DNA from: Achaetomium macrosporum
Lineage: Eukaryota > Ascomycota > Sordariomycetes > Sordariales > Chaetomiaceae
Assembly: GCA_033296875.1 (NCBI GenBank)
Contig: MU860050.1
Location: 1 to 64,000, forward strand
DNA: 64,000 nucleotides
Direction: 5' to 3'
Shown piece after piece: positions 33,244 to 43,918 of this stretch; the first letter of the stretch is position 1; each line of letters starts with the position of its first letter. The position numbers were made by a program, and so were the translations under genes. The notes beneath the pieces are model-generated. The model had not been told where the DNA came from, made no database searches, and saw nothing but the letters and a program-made list of their open reading frames with translations.

Positions 33244-34035
33244 TCTCCGGGCAAGGGTTGACTTGAGAAGACGGATGAAATATGGTCAGGGAGAAGTTAC
33301 ATTCAGCTGCCTCTCTGCTTTTCAGTCAAGATCCGATGCATTGCACATGCTGCTTGTTTGTGCGACCTTCCAGGTCTGGTCTTCGCCCTTTATTCCCTCT
33401 TCTTCTAAATTGTATGTCTCTTAAAAATCCAAAAAGCAGGTCCCGTTGATACTGTGCATCATACCTGATGAGCGTACTGCACTTGATCAAGCCGGCGTCG
33501 GACAGAGCTTAAGAGTGCATGGACTGTGCAATGCCCCGCAAAAAAGAGCAGGGCTTCTGATGGGAGCGTGCGTGCTGATTGGCTAGCTGGCTGGTCAAGG
33601 AAGACAGGGTGCATTTTCTCGCCCAATGTCATCTCACTGCTGTGATGGCGGGCTGCTCTGCGAATTGCTTCGATTTGAACCGCTTTATCTTTTGTCGCGC
33701 CTCTTCAACCACACGCATTTTGGTCGCATGCTTTCGCTCGAAAAAACTAACTAACGCCGACTTCTGCCGGTTTTGGTTTACGATTCCCCTCTTCCAATGC
33801 GCTCCTCACCATCCGCCGCCGAACTGCCAGCTGCGAGCCGCCGCGCCCCTCCTTGCAGCGCCGACGAAATTATTGCGTCAAGTTATGGACCGCCTGCGAA
33901 CCACGGCCGTTTCGACAACTGTGTGTGAGCTTCGGCCATAGACGATAGCTCCTCTTATATAAGCGCTGCCTTCCCAGTATTGGTAAAATATTTCCTTATC
34001 TCGGGGACGCGTTGACCGGCGGTGTCGACCGAGCG
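33244..34035. promoter_or_regulatory. Divergent promoter region (zinc-finger gene / EST1-like gene)
   Basis: This is 792 bp between divergent starts. It contains short pyrimidine tracts and no supported gene. Confidence 0.45.
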
Positions 34036-37000
34036 ATGGCTTCAACCCGGACAACCGCCGCAGCGGCAACCACGCCTACAATGCCGTCTACGGATGACGC
34101 CTGGAAGTGAGTGGCCTTTGGGTCTAGTGCTTTGTCATCCATTTGCTCTTCGCGAACCATCACCGTGATTTTGAGTTTCGTGATGCCGCAGTCGGTATTG
34201 CGGGGTGCAGGCCTAAGCTTGCTAACCCGACCTTCCAGAGCGGCGCAGAAATTACGGGTCGCGATCCTCAAGGAGTTGGAGCACATTCAGAGTGGCGGCC
34301 CTGGCACGAACGAACTTGCCCGCTTTGAGAAGGTCGAGAAACTGATGGAGACGTGAGTTGGTGCCGACATTGCTTTTGATACCGCACCATATTTCATTGA
34401 CACTGGCGCCAGGTATCGCCTTCGATGCATAGAAACCATCTGGCTCGACATCCGCGCCGCGAATGAGAAGGGAGCCGAGGATGCTCTCTGGCAGGTCCAT
34501 ACCTTCGTCACCAAGGCCTACCGAAAGGTGCTCGGTAAACTGCAGGGCAACGACCATGTCGTGCTCAGGCGGAAGCTCGAGAAGCTCTACTCGACAAATC
34601 TCAAAACGGCGCAGTACTTCTACAGAGGGTATCTGCAGCGGACTTGCGCGCGGTATGACATGAAAGACCTCAGGCGCATCGCTCGCCAAGCCGAGCTTGA
34701 GGAGATGCCTGTGCCAGATGAGGACAAGGTTGATCCCGCGACGGCGCAGCTCCAAGATATCGTAAAGTCATCGTGCCATAAGACGCTCATCTACCTCGGC
34801 GACCTGGCAAGGTACCGCACGCTCTTGCGTCCAAAAGACCGCAAGTGGGAGGGCGCATTGGCGTATTATCAGCTGGCGAATGAGTTGATCCCAGAATCTG
34901 GATATGGCCACCACCAATGTTCAGTGATCTACGTCGAGACCGAGGACCATCTCGATGTTGTCTACCATCTTTACCGCGCTTTAGCCTGCGCCATACCGCA
35001 CCCAAATGCCCCGGCAAACCTAGAACGCGAGTTCCGGGATCTCCAGAAGCGGAAAAGCGGTGGCACCCAGCATGCTTTGCTGACTTGGTTTGTCAAGCTC
35101 CATGCTTTCTATGCCCAGGGCAAGGAATTCGCCGAGCGTAAGGAGCTCGAGAGTGAGGTTGACCATCGCCTCGCTGTAGCGATGAAGACGGGAACGGGCT
35201 ACGGCTCAGACATGGACTTGTTCAAGATCGTTCTGATCAACATTACTGCGTTTGCTGCCGCTCAAGACAAGATCCGCGGTATGAGATCTCCGCTAGCCTG
35301 CTGCTGGTGTAATTTCACTGACCGAACATAGCAAACTGGACCGACGAGGGATCCATGGCTTGCCAGTACATCCTCCTTCTCAACATCCGAATGATTCACG
35401 CGATTGCCCGCTTGCTCGGAGAGGAGATAGCGGATCTTATCAAGCGTGAAAGTGCAGAGGTTCCCGCTGCTGGCCCCGGTGCTGCCGCCCAGGCGGAGAC
35501 CACGATGACCAAGTTTACCCCTGCCTTTAACCGCGTCCTGCCGCTCCTACGCATCTACATGCCCTGGCTTTGTTCCTACGGCTCGCAGCTGGTTGAATTC
35601 CAAGCTCACCTGGAACCGCACTTTGGAACTATGTGCACGACACTGAGCAACACACTCACCCTATTGTTTGAGCTGCTGGCGAGCAAACCACAGTTTGGAA
35701 ACCCAGTGCCGTGGCGCTTCCCTGAGGACGAGATGACCCTTGGCATACAGTGCCTCAATGGGCCCGAACTGCATAATGGTTGCCAGCTTTATTACGACGC
35801 GTTTACGCTCAAGCCCAAGCCGCGCCGTGAAGACATCTCTGATGCTAAGCACACAGCTGACGACGTCACATTCACTCGTGCGCTCGACGTTCTCCTATGC
35901 GCGCTCGATGTATCAGCACCGGAGTCAAAGTTTCCGTTTACTACCTCCACCACTACAAAGGGATCCCGGGAGCTCACGAACTTCGTATATCTCGAGGGCG
36001 GGAAGCCAAATCCTACCCCCAGCGTGCCAGCTATTCAGCGCCCGAGCCCTACGACCGTGCCTGCCGCCACTGAACAGAAACCTCAAAGGCCAGTGGTGGC
36101 CCCGAGTCCGTGCGAGTCTAATGAACTCTCTGAGGATCGGGAGTTCTATGGACCGGATCTACGGAGGGCCGGCAAGGGTACTTGCAATGGCAGAGGCCGA
36201 GCAGCTACTGGTTCCACACAGGTAGCACCTGCTAGCGAGTATCCGATTGAGAAGCAGCTGTTCCAAATCCTCAACGACTTCATGGCGCCACCAGAGTCTG
36301 CTCGTGCGGCCAAGCTTGAGACGCCGGGCCGTTCTCATGCGCGAACGGACTCCTACGGAATGGGCTCTGCAATAGTGGCTGAAGCCTTTGCATCTGGCGA
36401 CTCGACCAGCCCAGCGCCTGGATCGGCTGGGATGAAGCCAATCCCGACGCTGCCCTGGGATTACTTTTACACACCAGCGCCCGTTGACCCGGCTCTGCAG
36501 AAGTCCAGCACCAGCGGTACGGGCTCTGGTTGGGGGGCCAATGGCGCGAGGTTCTCGCGTCCGGCGAGCTCCGGGAATGCGGCGCAACTTGGAGCTGGGT
36601 CAACCACTGGTAATCCCCTCGGGCGCCAGATGCATCAGAGATACGACAGCCTAGACCAGACAAGACTCGTGAACCAAACAGAGGCGCTCCGGTCTCTGCA
36701 CTTGACTCCGGACCGCGTAGGCCAATCCCAACAGGGCTCTACTAGCCAGAGGTTATGGCCAGGGCCCCTCAATGGAGAATCGACTCCTGCGCGGGAAGTG
36801 CCATCCAATCCGCTACAACAGAGTCCCTGGCCGTCTGCCAACCCATGGCAAGCGACCTACGGCCAAAACCAGGCGGCCACTAACCGCGTGCCCAACTCGT
36901 CCTTTTCGAACCTTGACTTCTCTGCAAACACCTCGAGCCTGCCCCAGGTCAACAGCCCTTGGGGCCTGCCAACGGCAGTTCAGAGGTTTTCTGCGGCGCA

Positions 37001-37253
37001 ACAGTCTCCGTCCCCTTCTGCTTCCTTCGTGCACCATGTCGGCGTATCGGCTCCGTCCTCGTCGGGTAGCAGATTCCCCAGCGCCTACGCCGCCGCAATG
37101 GCGGGCGAGCAAACCTCGCAGGCTCTGAACAGCGCTTGGCTCGATGCACGCCAGCCACGGTCGGGTGTGAACGCCCACTCACGGGAGGAGACGTCTGGGG
37201 TAATCCGATTCGAAACCCTGCCGTGGGCCAGAAGGCGGATGGGACGCCGGTGA
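34036..37253 (+). CDS. EST1/SMG7-like protein (nonsense-mediated decay or telomere factor)
   Basis: Four exons, 34036-34106, 34239-34352, 34413-35278 and 35332-37253, give 990 residues; introns are 132, 60 and 53 nt. The N-terminal half has the EST1 14-3-3-like/TPR architecture: a helical YRLRCIETIWLDIR start, then LIYLGDLARYRTL, WEGALAYYQLANELIPESGYGHHQ, and IYVETEDHLDVVYHLYRALACAIPHPNA. These are hallmark blocks of the Est1/Ebs1/Smg5-7 family, in which the phosphopeptide-binding fold reads phosphorylated Upf1 and telomerase-linked partners. A second helical DUF-like domain (about residues 350-560) follows, then a Ser/Pro/Gln-rich tail. No PIN nuclease domain is present, so Smg6 is excluded. 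The choice between NMD and telomere roles cannot be made from sequence. Confidence 0.87.
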
Positions 37254-38139
37254 TGCAGGGCATGCCGCAGCGCTGAACTTCCGTGGCCACCTTTGATGCC
37301 CACTTCATCGTTCAGACATGACTGTCCGCTCTGTAATCTGCCGTTGCTTTAAGGGGTCCTCCTCGACACGCGGAAGCATTGGCAGCCAGATCACCAGCCT
37401 CGAGGCCAGGAAACAAGCCGAATCCAGCTGTTACGGCTGTGCTCGGCATAGGCAGCTGTCGCGGCCCTGAGGACACGAATTCCCTTCAGCGAGCCCGTCC
37501 TTGGGTGCACTGCTTACAGAGGGCGCACCAAGTGCCAGCCGACCGGTGGCTCGACACAACATCGTCACATTGCATTGCATTCCCAAGTTGTCTGTTCAAG
37601 ACAGCTTCTGCGCCTCGCGGGTCAGTTCAGTTTACGAATTTGAGGCAAACGGGTGGAGGTGAACAGGTTAATACTGAGGAAGAACCCTCTCTGCTCTACC
37701 CCGTCTTGTTCTATTCTATCCTGCCCTGTCTCGTCACTCGTTTCCTCAATGCGTTGAATGCATCTGCTGTGTGTAAGGTGTCGGTGACGGGGGGATCATC
37801 AAGTTGAATCTCGACTCCTGGACACATTCATTCACTGTGCCTGCTTTCTCTTTTCCAGAGACACACTGAGCGCACAACCCAACCCAGAGGAAATGAAGAA
37901 CAAAAGCCAAGATGGAAATGGCATGCCTATATTCATCACCTCAGATTCAGATCGTATGTCATTGTCGTTGTTGAAACCTTTCTACCCTGCCTGCCTGTAA
38001 TTTTCCTTGCGCCGCTTATGCCTTCCAACGCCTGGTTTGCAAAACGGAGGGAAGGTGGAACTTCCTCTCTCTGTCTAAAGAGTCGGTGTGATTATGCGGG
38101 AAGATTCTGATGAAGTCTCTTCTATCTCACTCGCTCGCT
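37254..38139. other. Convergent intergenic region (EST1-like / adenosine kinase)
   Basis: This is 886 bp with no supported gene. A short frame from 37379 to 37807 has no recognisable content. Confidence 0.5.
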
Positions 38140-39533
38140 TTACTTCTGGCGAGAGTAAGTCTGCTTGGGGAAGGGGTAACTGTGACGGCGTGGTTAGTGC
38201 TCTCTTCTTGCAGATCTGAAAAGGAAATTGTATGGTACGCAGGATAACCACGTCCCAACTTCTGCTTGCTGCTTGCATTGGCGGTGTGTGTCTCTCGGCG
38301 AAGAAGAATATTCTCGTTTGGTATGGGGTAAAGACTTACGAAGGACCAAGCTCCTGGATGCTAAGCCGCGCCAGCCACTGGCCCATGTCAATGCACTCAT
38401 CCAGAGGGCGCCCCTCGACGATGCCGGCGCAGAAACCGCCGGCAAACGCATCGCCCGCACCGTTGGTATCGTTGATCTTCTCTTTGGGGATTTCGTGCAC
38501 TGGATACTCCTTGACCTCGTCCTCACCCTGGACGGCGACGATGGTCGGGTCGGTACCCTGTGTGATGATGGCCACGCGCTTGCGCTGTGTGTTGGCCTTG
38601 GGCAGGTTCGCCAGCGCCTTGGCAATCTCCTTGACATCCTTAGTGCCGAGGTTGTGCGACTCGGCGTAGGCTGCAGCCTCCGTCTCGTTGCCGATCACGT
38701 AGTCCCAGTAAGGGGCGGACGCATCGAGCGGCTCCTTGAAGAACTGCGGGATGAAGGGGGCAGAAAGGGACAGGATGAAGGGCTTGTTCTTGGTGGCGGC
38801 TTGGTTGGCGAGCTCCATGATGGCAGCCGGGCACACTGAAGGATGGTCAGATATACAGCCGATGGAGGAAGCAGAAAGATCAGGAGGACTGACCGGTGAA
38901 GTGGTAGCCGCCGATATAGTACGCCTCAGCGTTCTCAACAAGCGCCCAGACATCGGGGCGCTTGAGATGCTCCAGGTCGTAGTGGTTGGCGGCACCCAGA
39001 TCCGTGCACATGCTGCGGTTGTGGCCGGTGATGACGACGCCGCAGCGGCCCGTGGGGATCTTGGGGTCGACACGGTACTCGACGCGCAGACCGGCCTGCT
39101 TGCAGGCGTCGCGAAGGATGGCAGCATACTTGTCATCGCCAGCGCCGCCGAGGTAGACAACGCTGTTAGGAGGGAGCATGTACTGGGCACCGCGGGCCGT
39201 GTTTTGGGCGGCGCCACCGGCAATCAGCTTGGCATCGTAGTTGTTGAGGAGGTCCTCGTAGATGCCTAGGTGCTTCGGCTCAGCCAGGATGGCGTCGTTC
39301 GCCTTGAGGTCGTACTTTTTGAGCAGCTCTTCATTGCCGAAGGCCTGGATATCTGGAGCGGACGCTCATGTCAGACGGGAGGTTTCGGAGACCGAGAGGA
39401 TCAAAGGAGAGGATAGGCTAGGGCGCAGTGTGATAATATCTGTCTGCTCGCTCAATTGAAGACAACACAACTTCAACTCACCGAGAAGAGGGTTCTCCAG
39501 GCAGAGCAGTCTGTACTCCTTAGTGGGCGCCAT
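38140..39533 (-). CDS. ADO1: Adenosine kinase (PfkB family)
   Basis: Four exons on the minus strand, 39533-39482, 39352-38894, 38835-38340 and 38179-38140, give 348 residues, the normal size. The enzyme phosphorylates adenosine to AMP, pulling the S-adenosylhomocysteine cycle forward. Motifs include GGAAQNTARGAQ (PfkB signature 1 region), VYLGGAGDDKYAAIL, and the catalytic signature DTNGAGDAFAGGF. The last 40-nt exon supplies the conserved end SYPFPKQTYSRQK, reached over a 160-nt intron; reading through the donor instead would replace this tail. Confidence 0.95.
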
Positions 39534-40282
39534 GTTGCTGAGTCGGCGGGTGCGGTGACAGGTGTTGTAAGGGAAAGGATTTGTGCCCCTCTTTTGTTTG
39601 GTTGAAGAAGAGCAGCAGCTTATCCAGATGCGGGGCAGTGAGATGGTGGGGTTCAACCTGCCACCACTGTGTTCGGCAAAAGCTGTCTTGGTGAAACCAG
39701 AGGTGAGAGGCTTGGCAAAGACGCCGAAGCTCGAACACACTGCCGATCCCACTCGGAACATGACGAAGATTGAAGAGAGTTATCTCTGACGCTGACTTAC
39801 TGACCTTTTGCGAGAACCTTGGGGACGCCTTGCCTTAAGAAACACCTCAAAGTAGGACATGTGCCCACGTCCATTGACGTCAGAAGATTGGGCCGCTGCT
39901 CGGTCAATCCCGTCCATCCGTTCATCCCAGGGTGACGATGTCAGCCCATTCCTAAACCACTCATACCACGGTCACGGTTCAACTAGGATGCTCGCTTGTC
40001 GCCCCGGAAGCGAGGAGTGCGCGCTGCTTGATTCCCAAGAGTGGTCCTGGCTGCATGTCTCGCTCGGCTTTGCTCTGGCGACCCCGGATATTCGAGTACA
40101 TTGCCCTGTAAACAAGCCTCGTCCCGGCCGCGCTTGGGAATCTTCCATTCATTTCACGGCCATGAACGCTTGCAGAAATGAGCAAGTCTTCCATCCGCCT
40201 TCGCAGTCCCACAACTACAAAGCAGCAAAAGACCAATGCAATCCGATGAACCCCTTGCCCAGATGTAGAACCATAAAAGCCT
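39534..40282. other. Region between uL2 3' end and adenosine kinase start
   Basis: This is 749 bp holding the promoter of the adenosine kinase gene (minus strand) and the uL2 3' UTR. No gene is supported. Confidence 0.5.
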
Positions 40283-41338
40283 TTACTCCTTCGTCTTCTG
40301 GGTACCACGCAGCAGACCCGTCCTTCTCGCAGCAATAAGACCCGCCTTCTGACCCTGGGCGGCATACCTCGAGATGGTCGACGCCTTACCGATGTGTTGA
40401 TGGTTACCCTGTAGCACCGTGTCAGATATACAACGTTCACAGTCCAGTCTGCAAAGCTTCCAGCACTTACACCACCGTGAGGATGGTCAACCGGGTTCAT
40501 GGCAACACCACGAGTCTTGGGCCAGCGGTTGCGCTTGACAGCGAACTTGTGCTTGGCGCGCGACGCCTCTGTAATACTCCGTCAGGATTGCTATCCCACG
40601 AATTTCCCCAGAAACTTCCACCAGGATCCGCGGCAACACGTACTCAAGAGGGGCTTGTCTGTCCTGCCGCCACCAGCGACGATACCGATCATGCCACGAG
40701 CGTTGCTGCTGACGACCTTCTTGGCGCCAGACGGGAGCTTGATACGGGTCTTGCCCTCATCGGGGTTGTGGCCGACAACAGTGACGTAGTTGCCGGAGGT
40801 GCGGCCGAGAGCACCACGGTCACCAGGCTTCTCCTCGACGTTCGAGACGACGGTACCTTCGGGGACGGAGGCGAGGGGGAGGATGTTGCCGACGGTTAGG
40901 GCGGCGTTCTTGCCGGCGTAGACGAACTGGCCGGTGTACATGCCTTCGTTGGCAATGAAGGTCTCGGTGACCTTCTTGAACCTGTAGGGCGAGTTGAAAA
41001 CGACGCGGGCGAGAGGCGCACCACGGCCAGGGTCGTGGATGATCTCCTTCACAATACCCCGGAGGTAGCCATGACGCTCGGCATAATCGAGGCTGCGGAA
41101 CTTCGCCGGGGCCTTCCGCAGGCGGGTGTTGGCAGTGAAGATGCTGCCGCGGCCCTTACGCTGGTTGCGGATCTGGATTCGAGAAAAACAGTGGTCAGCA
41201 CCATCTTCATGCCCAAGTCTGCCGACTCATCTCTATTCTCAATCGGTAGACGGCTCGGTGTAGTCGAGGTCTCGGTGCCGGATTTCGTCGATGAATTCGG
41301 GAATTTGAAGAGCAGAGTTCACTTACGACGCGACCCAT
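40283..41338 (-). CDS. RPL2: Large-subunit ribosomal protein uL2 (Rpl2/L8)
   Basis: Four exons on the minus strand: 41338-41327, 41172-40644, 40568-40471 and 40408-40283, giving 254 residues, identical in length to yeast Rpl2. uL2 lies next to the peptidyl-transferase centre and bridges subunits. The first coding exon is a 12-nt micro-exon (MGRV) followed by a 154-nt intron, as is common for ribosomal protein genes. Conserved blocks are IRNQRKGRGSIF, GRGAPLARVVF, GMYTGQFVYAGKNA, GRTSGNYVTV, and VDHPHGGNHQHIGKAST with the invariant His near the active site. Two inverted-repeat elements sit 262-998 bp upstream of the start. Confidence 0.96.
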
Positions 41339-41599
41339 CTTGCCCTTCCTACCTTGGAAATGTGGAAGTGACGGGGTTGACTCGTTGTTGAAGGAGGTTG
41401 AGGTTGCGACACGGGAAAGCTCCAAATCAGAGAAGCGATAATTTTCCCAAATTTCTGTGTGGATGCAACAGCCACAGCTGATTGGTGTGGCGTGCCTGAG
41501 CGAGTGCCCTAACGCGGGGAGTGGTGTGGCGCTTCGCTGCGCTCCAGTAGACCCACCCGAGACTCCTCTTTCGTCATCAAGTCTCCAGTGCGGGTTCCT

Positions 41600-41832
41600 C
41601 CTCTGGCCAAAAAATCCCGTACACCAGAGATGGATGTCAGTCGGGGCGCACCCCTTATTAGGAAACGGAACGAAATTCATTTGGGTGCTCATTCTACTTC
41701 TTCCTTATTTCCCCTTCTTGCTTCTCCTTTCTTTTTTTTCCTTACTATCCCTTTTTGATTCGATTCTATTTGCTTGACTCATTGCTCAAATCATCGGGGT
41801 GAGGACTTTGGGCTACTTCCTCGCTTTGAGGA
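41600..41832 (+). mobile_element. MITE-like element, copy B1 (decayed right end)
   Basis: The left end CCTCTGGCCAAAAAATCCCG-TACACCA and the following TGGATGTCAGTCGGGGCGCACC and GAAATTCATT blocks match the copy at 41974. A pyrimidine-rich core follows, and the TCATCGGGGTGAGGACTT block near the right end matches the other copies, but the terminal repeat itself has decayed. I found no target duplication. It lies about 260 bp upstream of the uL2 start codon. Confidence 0.65.
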
Positions 41833-41973
41833 CTGAGACTGGCCTTTCAATGCTGTCACTCTAATAACAATAGCTTAAAAAGCCTCTCTGATGTTTTCAC
41901 GTACAGACCTCTCCGTGTCTCCTAAAGTGCGATGTGTGTGACAATTCGGCATTCAAGGTGACTTAACCGAGCT

Positions 41974-42336
41974 CCCTCTGGCCAAGAAAAGCCGTACAGC
42001 ATTGATGTCAGCCGGACTCGCACCTTAGATGGAATGAAATTCATTTTGACTGCTAATTTCGCTAATTTCACTTCTTCTCTTTAACTTCTTCATTCGCTTT
42101 ATTTTCTTATTCATTAGCTGGTTTATCTTCTTTTTTATCTAACTACTGCTCTTATCTTTATCTTTTACCTTATTATCTTTTATATTTCTATTTCTATCTC
42201 TTCCTCTTCCTCTTCCTCTTCCTCTTCCTCTTCCTCTTCCTCTTCCTCTTCCTTTTCTTTTTTATTTTATTTTCTTGGCTCTGCTTAAACTATCGGGGTG
42301 AGGGGCTTGGTGTACGGCTTTTTCTGACCTTGGGGG
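41974..42336 (+). mobile_element. MITE-like element, copy B2
   Basis: 363 bp beginning CCCTCTGGCCAAGAAAAGCC and ending GGTGTACGGC-TTTTTCTGACC-TTGGGGG; the ends are imperfect inverted repeats of about 28 bp. Flanks AACCGAGCT (41965-41973) and TGCCGAGCT (42337-42345) form a 9-bp duplication with two mismatches. The interior is almost all pyrimidine on this strand, with a TCTTCC microsatellite at about 42198-42252. It has no coding capacity. Confidence 0.8.
42198..42252 (+). repeat. TCTTCC microsatellite inside element B2
   Basis: About nine tandem copies of the hexamer lie inside the pyrimidine-rich core. The homologous regions of the other copies are T/C-rich without this clean repeat, so it expanded after insertion. 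Confidence 0.9.
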
Positions 42337-43918
42337 TGCCGAGCTGTCTTCGAAGTCGGCTGACAGTGCAGGAGTCAATTGTTAGCCGACTCTACACTGT
42401 ACTGTACTTATCAGACGACATAACATTGGATGAATGAATCGGGCTGAGAGGCCGGGCCGAGCATGTTCCCTGAACCTCAATCCTCCGCCTCACAACGTCG
42501 CGGAATGGACATTCTCAGCATTCGCGACATCGAACATTACCGGCAACCCAAATGAGTGCCATATAACTGAAGATTCCGCACTGACATCTCACTGTACTTG
42601 ACTCCTTGCTAACGATACTCTAGGTTCCAAATTGTATCCATGTTTGATGAACCGCGTACCGCGTTTGCGTTTGTTTGAAACTTTTTGGTCAACGTCATGA
42701 TCTTCCTACGATTTTTCTCGGAGATGGGCGTGTGGGTTCTGCTGTGCGGGCCCGGTCGCGACCGAGAGATATAGGCCGCACTCCTAAGGCTACTCAAGCG
42801 GCCGAGATTGCAGGCCCTATCCATCGGACTCCGAAACGTCCAACCACTGAGCGGATGTGTCTGCAAATATCACAACGTTATGTTGCAAGTGCAAGCCGTT
42901 CCTCGAGGGGATCCGAGGGGATCAGAACTGATTGCTGCTGTATGTTTTTCTGCTTTGCACTATCCGTTCCCAAGGGCAGCGGATCCCTCGCCACCGCCGT
43001 CGCTCTGTCCGCCAGGTTCAGACAAGTGTCACTTCATCTCACTGCCCATGGTGTGGCTGAGAAAGGAACAGAGGGCCGTCCAGCTTGGCTGCGAAGATAA
43101 TGCGTGGTTCCTCCGCGCAACACCTGCTCAGCTGCCTTCGGTCAGAATCTAGGTTTGGAATGGCCTCCTGCGAGTCAAAACCGGGGAAGGACCAGCGAGT
43201 CGATGCCACAGCCCAGCCGGCAGAATCATGGCTGTCTACGGATTTGGTTGGGCACAACACCAGGAGTTGGAGCTGGATGCGGAGAAGAGCCCAATTTACT
43301 TGCGTCACGGCGTGGATCGCTTTCCTTCAGGCCAAATGTGCCGGCGCCGCAGCCCTGCTGTCACTACACCGTCAACCCCCAACGGTAGCACCCAGCGATT
43401 CCGGTACCAGGTCGGCGAATTCAGACGAGCAGCTCTGGATTGAGAGCCCGTCTCTGATGACAGTCTGTCAATCCGGGGTTTCGCTTGGCAGGGACTGGGC
43501 GAATGCGTTCTTGATGGAACGGCGTTGGGAGAGCCGGTTGTTGAGGGTTTGGTTGGGAGAGAAAGTGGGCGGCGACAGTAGAGAATGACGGAATGGAGGT
43601 TGGCACGGAGTTGGCGAGGCACGGGAAGAATGACCCCCATAGCTTGGTCTCTACTGGGCACGGGCAGCCTTGTCGAACAGGAAGTAGGATTGCAATGAAT
43701 GCCTAACCTGATTTATATTGTATGGAACCCGCCTATCACGTTTCCCGGCCGTAGTGAAAGCTAAGCTGGGAGGGCCCGGCCCATTGTCGCCCAGTACGTA
43801 ATTTCTTGCAGCCGATCTCTCCATCAACCTTAAGTGCTCCTCAACTTTCCTCCACTTCCCGCGTCGGACCTTTATCTCAACAACATCCACCGACCAAGGT
43901 TGGGAAAACACCGTCAAA

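Larger units (their letters stand above)
41339..43918. other. Divergent intergenic region with two MITE-like elements
   Basis: This 2.6-kb region lies between uL2 and the DDT/WHIM gene. It includes the two elements at 41600-41832 and 41974-42336 and the TCTTCC microsatellite inside the second. The rest, 42337-43918, has no frame that I can support as a gene. Confidence 0.55.

Noticed and set aside
42675..43588. Possible gene in frames of 110-167 codons
   Set aside because: The frames overlap each other in all phases, lack recognisable content and show no plausible splice structure.
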